Shown: positions 15,400-18,505 of the stretch, piece after piece
How positions within the stretch are numbered: position 1 is the first letter of the stretch
How the letters are laid out: the number at the start of each line of letters is the position of its first letter
DNA from: Pseudomonadota bacterium
Lineage (GTDB): Bacteria; Pseudomonadota; Gammaproteobacteria; Acidiferrobacterales; Sulfurifustaceae
Direction: 5' to 3'
Assembly (NCBI GenBank): GCA_020354085.1
Contig: CP070641.1
Span: forward strand, 1,832,286 to 1,850,790
Length of the DNA: 18,505 nucleotides
The notes under the pieces: generated by a model
Databases searched by the model: none
Told to the model about the DNA's origin: nothing
Seen by the model: the letters and a program-made list of their open reading frames with translations, nothing else
Translations under genes and position numbers: made by a program

Positions 15400-16056
15400 T
15401 CATGTCTGACCGGCGACCAGCGGCACAAATACCACCTTTTCGATCCGCTCGGACTTGACGCCGGACTCGTCCCGCTCGACGACCAACAAGTCTTGCCCGC
15501 GGCTACCGCCAACCGGGATGATCATGCGCCCGCCGGGGGCTAATTGATCGATGAGCGCTGGCGGCACCGCCGCCGGTGCTGCTGTTACCAAGATTCCGTC
15601 ATACGGCGCATGTTCGGGCCAGCCGCCGCTGCCGTCGGCAAGCCTGAAATGAACGTTGCGATGGCCACGACCGCGAAGATGGCGACGCGCCTGTTTGAGC
15701 AGTGGATCGACCCGCTCCACCGAGTAGACCTCGGGCACCAAGCGCGCGAGCACGGCAGTTTGATAACCGGAGCCGGTACCCACCTCGAGCACTCTACGCG
15801 GATTGTTGGCCAGCAGCGCCTGGGTCATGAGCGCGACCACATACGGCTGGGAAATGGTTTGACCGAAGCCGATCGGCAGTGCCGTGTCTTCATAGGCGCG
15901 GTGCGCCAAGGCCTCGTCGACGAACAGGTGGCGCGGCACCCGCGCTATGGCCTCGAGCACGCGGGCATCGCGTATCCCTTCTTCGCGGAGTCGCTCAACC
16001 AAACGGGAGCGCGTACGCAGGGACGTCATGCCGATGCCCTGAATGTTTTCTTTCAT
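15400..16056 (-). CDS. pcm: Protein-L-isoaspartate O-methyltransferase
   Basis: Repairs damaged proteins by SAM-dependent methylation of L-isoaspartyl residues. 218 aa, normal length. Motif I is VLEVGTGSGYQTAVL (89-103) and the family signature GQTISQPYVVALMT is at 65-78. The ATG at 16056 overlaps the surE stop (ATGA), so the pair is probably translationally coupled; an internal ATG at codon 10 is an alternative start. Usual partner of surE and nlpD in this operon. Confidence 0.96.
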   Translation of the reverse strand: MKENIQGIGMTSLRTRSRLVERLREEGIRDARVLEAIARVPRHLFVDEALAHRAYEDTALPIGFGQTISQPYVVALMTQALLANNPRRVLEVGTGSGYQTAVLARLVPEVYSVERVDPLLKQARRHLRGRGHRNVHFRLADGSGGWPEHAPYDGILVTAAPAAVPPALIDQLAPGGRMIIPVGGSRGQDLLVVERDESGVKSERIEKVVFVPLVAGQT

Positions 16057-16814
16057 GACGCCGGGAACTTCAAATCCTTTAGCCAGGTTGCGGCAGGATC
16101 GAGCGCAGTATACCGAGTCAGGTCGACATGCAAAGGGGTAACTGAGATGTAACTACGCTTGATGGCGAAGAAATCCGTACCCGGTCCAGCATCGGCCTCA
16201 GCGCCCGCTGCGCCGACCCAATAGATGGGATTGCCGTAAGGATCGCTGGCCTTGATAACCGGTTCAGCCTTATGACGATGTCCGAGCCGTGTTACCTCCA
16301 CTCCAACGACGTCTGTCAGCGCGACGTTCGGCACGTTGACGTTGAGTATTGTGTCGGCCGGCAACTGGTGTGTGCGTAGGTGCCGAAGGAGTTGTACGAT
16401 AAAGGCGCCGGCCGTGTCGAAATGCGTCGCAACTTTGTCGGCCAGAGAAACGGCCACCGCTGGCAGACCGAGGAACCGACCCTCCATCGCCGCCGCCACA
16501 GTGCCAGAGTAAATTACGTCATCGCCCAGATTTGCACCGCGATTGATGCCGGCGATGACCATATCGGGCAACCGATCCATGAGACCAGTGATGGCGATGT
16601 GCACACAGTCGGTGGGCGTCCCGTCGACATACATGAATCCATTCTCGCCTTGGCGCACGCGCAGCGGCCGATCCAGTGTCAAGGAGTTGCTCGCGCCACT
16701 ACGGTCGCGCTCCGGCGCGACAACATCAACCTCGGCGACCGATCGCACGGCGCGCGCCAGCGCCGCCAAGCCGGGCGCGAGATAGCCGTCATCATTACTC
16801 AGCAGAATACGCAT
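16053..16814 (-). CDS. surE: 5'/3'-nucleotidase SurE
   Basis: Metal-dependent nucleotidase that dephosphorylates nucleoside monophosphates and can act as exopolyphosphatase, linked to stationary-phase survival. 253 aa. Metal ligands D8 and D9 in LLSNDDG, S39 in RDRSGAS and N91 in GINRGANLG are all present. First gene of surE > pcm > nlpD > rpoS. Upstream lie about 200 bases without a gene before the tRNA. I could not find a convincing promoter or Shine-Dalgarno site. Confidence 0.96.
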   Translation of the reverse strand: MRILLSNDDGYLAPGLAALARAVRSVAEVDVVAPERDRSGASNSLTLDRPLRVRQGENGFMYVDGTPTDCVHIAITGLMDRLPDMVIAGINRGANLGDDVIYSGTVAAAMEGRFLGLPAVAVSLADKVATHFDTAGAFIVQLLRHLRTHQLPADTILNVNVPNVALTDVVGVEVTRLGHRHKAEPVIKASDPYGNPIYWVGAAGAEADAGPGTDFFAIKRSYISVTPLHVDLTRYTALDPAATWLKDLKFPAS

Positions 16815-16864
16815 GTCGGTGTCGCTGTTTACAGGAATTGGTCGTCAATGACTAGATCGTGTCG

Positions 16865-16909
16865 TCCGATCAATCCCTCGACATGTGTGAGCTGTCCTCC
16901 GATCATTCC
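16865..16909. repeat. Near-identical 12-base direct repeats upstream of surE
   Basis: TCCGATCAATCC at 16865-16876 and TCCGATCATTCC at 16898-16909, 11 of 12 bases equal and 33 bases apart, about three helical turns. The first copy overlaps an inverted repeat GATCG/CGATC (16855-16871). They could be operator sites for surE-rpoS, but no regulator can be assigned and chance is possible. Confidence 0.25.
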
Positions 16910-17014
16910 GCTGGAGGCGGCTGGCTGCACCCGCGACGGAGTGTAGTCGAACCGTCAAGCTGTGTGCTGTCGGACCCTGCTCTACCGGAGATCAGAACGA
17001 ATCCAGCGGGAAAG

Positions 17015-17096
<82 letters not shown>

Positions 17097-17198
17097 GTCG
17101 TTTGTTGAAAGGGAGCGATACCGCACGCGCGAGATGGCGGGGACATGCGAATGCGCGCTTCGCCCAACGAGCGACTAATGATATCAGAGGCCGTCGTC

Positions 17199-17558
17199 TT
17201 AGGAACCCTTGAGCATACGCAAGACGTCTTCCAGCTCCTGGATCAGCGCCTTGACCGCATGTTGGCGGTCACCATCCAGCGGCGCAGGGTTGTCGATCGC
17301 GAGCTTGTTGCGTGCGCCGCTGATCGTGAAGCCTTCGACGTAAAGCAGCGCTCGAATCTGGCGAATCAGTACCACGTCATGGCGCTGATAATAGCGGCGA
17401 TTGCCGCGACGCTTGACCGGTTTCAGCTGTGGGAACTCCTGCTCCCAGTAGCGCAGGACATGCGGCTTAACCGCGCACAGCTCGCTCACTTCACCGATCG
17501 TGAAGTAGCGCTTGCTGGGTATGGGTGGTAGCTCTAGGTTTTCGGACGAATCAAGCAT
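17199..17558 (-). CDS. MerR-family transcriptional regulator downstream of ihfA
   Basis: A 119-aa protein with an N-terminal MerR winged helix-turn-helix (about 18-65: YFTIGEVSELCAVKPHVLRYWEQEF and RRGNRRYYQRHDVVLI) and a short helical C-terminus. No cysteine cluster of a metal sensor is visible and the effector part is very short, so the ligand is unknown. The ATG overlaps the ihfA stop by 8 bases (ATGCTTGA). A MerR-like gene after ihfA and before tRNA-Pro is conserved in many gammaproteobacteria. Confidence 0.92.
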   Translation of the reverse strand: MLDSSENLELPPIPSKRYFTIGEVSELCAVKPHVLRYWEQEFPQLKPVKRRGNRRYYQRHDVVLIRQIRALLYVEGFTISGARNKLAIDNPAPLDGDRQHAVKALIQELEDVLRMLKGS

Positions 17559-17883
17559 TCGCTTCCGCCGATTGCTTCAGCTTGTCAGCATGCAGGCGGG
17601 CGTTTTGCTCGACCCGTTCTTTGAGCTTGTGGCTGGCGCGAAACGTTACCACCCGCCGGGCGGTGATAGGGATCTCCTGTCCGGTCTTGGGATTGCGTCC
17701 CGGCCGGGAGTTCTTCTGGCGCAAGCCGAAATTGCCGAACCCAGAAAGCTTTACTTGCTTGCCGCCGGCCAGGGCTCCACGGATCTGCTCGAAGAACAGC
17801 TCGACAAATTCCTTTGCCTCCCGTTTGTTGAGCCCCAACTCATTGAACAAGCTTTCCGCCATATCTGCTTTGGTCAGCGCCAT
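17551..17883 (-). CDS. ihfA: Integration host factor subunit alpha
   Basis: DNA-bending subunit that pairs with IhfB. 110 aa (E. coli 99), with a C-terminal extension. It has the HU/IHF core GFGNFGLRQKNSRPGRNPKTGQ (48-69) with the intercalating proline P65. The alpha subunit is preferred over beta by position next to pheT and by MALTKADMAE. The ATG has AAGGA 8 bases upstream (17892-17896). It lies 30 bases after pheT, as in the usual pheST-ihfA order, so it is probably cotranscribed. Confidence 0.95.
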   Translation of the reverse strand: MALTKADMAESLFNELGLNKREAKEFVELFFEQIRGALAGGKQVKLSGFGNFGLRQKNSRPGRNPKTGQEIPITARRVVTFRASHKLKERVEQNARLHADKLKQSAEANA

Positions 17884-17891
17884 AAGATTGT

Positions 17892-17896
17892 TCCTT
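17892..17896 (-). promoter_or_regulatory. Shine-Dalgarno site of ihfA
   Basis: AAGGA, 8 bases before the ihfA ATG. Confidence 0.7.
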
Positions 17897-17913
17897 ATGT
17901 TTATTCTGGGACG

Positions 17914-18505
17914 CTAACTCCGCAGCTGCGCCCCGAGTTCGGACTCAAGGGTAGAAAGCACTCGAGCCATTATGGCCTCTACCTCGTCATCTTTAAGAGT
18001 GCGCGAAGAGTGCTGCAAGGTCAAGCCCAAACTCAAACTTTTTCTTCCGGAATCAATACCTTTGCCGCGATATTGGTCAAACAGCTCTAGATCAATAAGC
18101 AATTTCCCAGCCACCCTCGAGGTTGCGTCGAGGACCGCCTGCGCCGGAATTTTGTCGGTCACAACCACGGAGATATCGCGCCGAATTGAAGGAAACCGCG
18201 AGACTTCGTGAAAGGTGGGCAGCCGAATCTGTTCCAACGGCTCAAGCTCAAGCTCGAACAGGTAGACCGCTCCATCGACACTGATTTCAGCCTGTGCAAC
18301 CGGATGCAAGAGACCCACTATACCGATCGGCCGCCCGTCGTCCTGGACGATTGCCGCCGTCTGGCCCGGATGGAGCGCTGGATGTTCTGTCGGCGAGAAG
18401 CGGATCGGCCGGCCGGTCAGTCCAAGCAAGGCCTGAAGGTCGCCCTTAATGTCAAAAAAGTCTGCTGCACGCGCTGCTTGGTCCCAGTGGGCCGCCAGCG
18501 CTGGA
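17914..18505 (-). CDS. pheT: Phenylalanyl-tRNA synthetase beta subunit, C-terminal part
   Basis: The frame ending at 17914 is open to the window edge; the N-terminal three quarters of the protein are outside. The visible 196 residues include the end of the B5/catalytic-like region (WDQAARAADFFDIKGDLQALLGLTG), then ALHPGQ and the C-terminal anticodon-binding FDX-ACB domain, starting near SRFPSIRRDISVVV. It charges tRNA-Phe together with PheS. The domain looks complete and intact, and ihfA follows at 30 bases. Confidence 0.95.
   Translation of the reverse strand, partial: PALAAHWDQAARAADFFDIKGDLQALLGLTGRPIRFSPTEHPALHPGQTAAIVQDDGRPIGIVGLLHPVAQAEISVDGAVYLFELELEPLEQIRLPTFHEVSRFPSIRRDISVVVTDKIPAQAVLDATSRVAGKLLIDLELFDQYRGKGIDSGRKSLSLGLTLQHSSRTLKDDEVEAIMARVLSTLESELGAQLRS

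Overview
The window looks like a chromosomal core segment of a gammaproteobacterium with a GC-rich genome. The evidence is gene order: surE-pcm-nlpD-rpoS, and pheT-ihfA-merR-tRNA-Pro, are both classic gammaproteobacterial blocks. I see no insertion sequence, prophage, CRISPR array or clear transferred island. The sequence alone does not support a genus.

Layout. (1) 1-3477, minus strand: a tight run cysM > PolB-type 3'-5' exonuclease > rlmD > L,D-transpeptidase, the last cut by the window start. (2) 3478-3797: a gene-free stretch of 320 bp with several small hairpins. (3) 3798-5366, plus strand: a single protein joining a Ser/Thr kinase to a universal-stress-protein domain. (4) 5424-9003, minus: an RpfE-like protein, recJ and a small calcineurin-type phosphoesterase. 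(5) 9112-12739, minus: alaC > hom > thrC, an operon for the aspartate-family amino acids with start/stop overlaps and a clear sigma70-type promoter at 12793-12821. The hom frame is broken by an in-frame TAG. (6) 12858-13232, plus: a Mth938-domain protein divergent from alaC. (7) 13294-16814, minus: surE > pcm > nlpD > rpoS. (8) 17017-18505, minus: pheT (5' part outside the window) > ihfA > merR-like > tRNA-Pro(GGG).

How the genes fit together. The alaC-hom-thrC block makes threonine and methionine precursors and interconverts alanine and pyruvate. Its hom gene is the one clear lesion in the window. The surE-to-rpoS block combines nucleotide and protein repair, cell-wall amidase activation and the stationary-phase sigma factor. 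The kinase-stress-protein fusion is the least understood gene and the best candidate for new biology. Nothing here amounts to a clearly undescribed multi-gene system; the strongest leads are the interrupted hom, the fusion kinase, the structured gap upstream of it, and two -10-like boxes placed only 8 nt before start codons.
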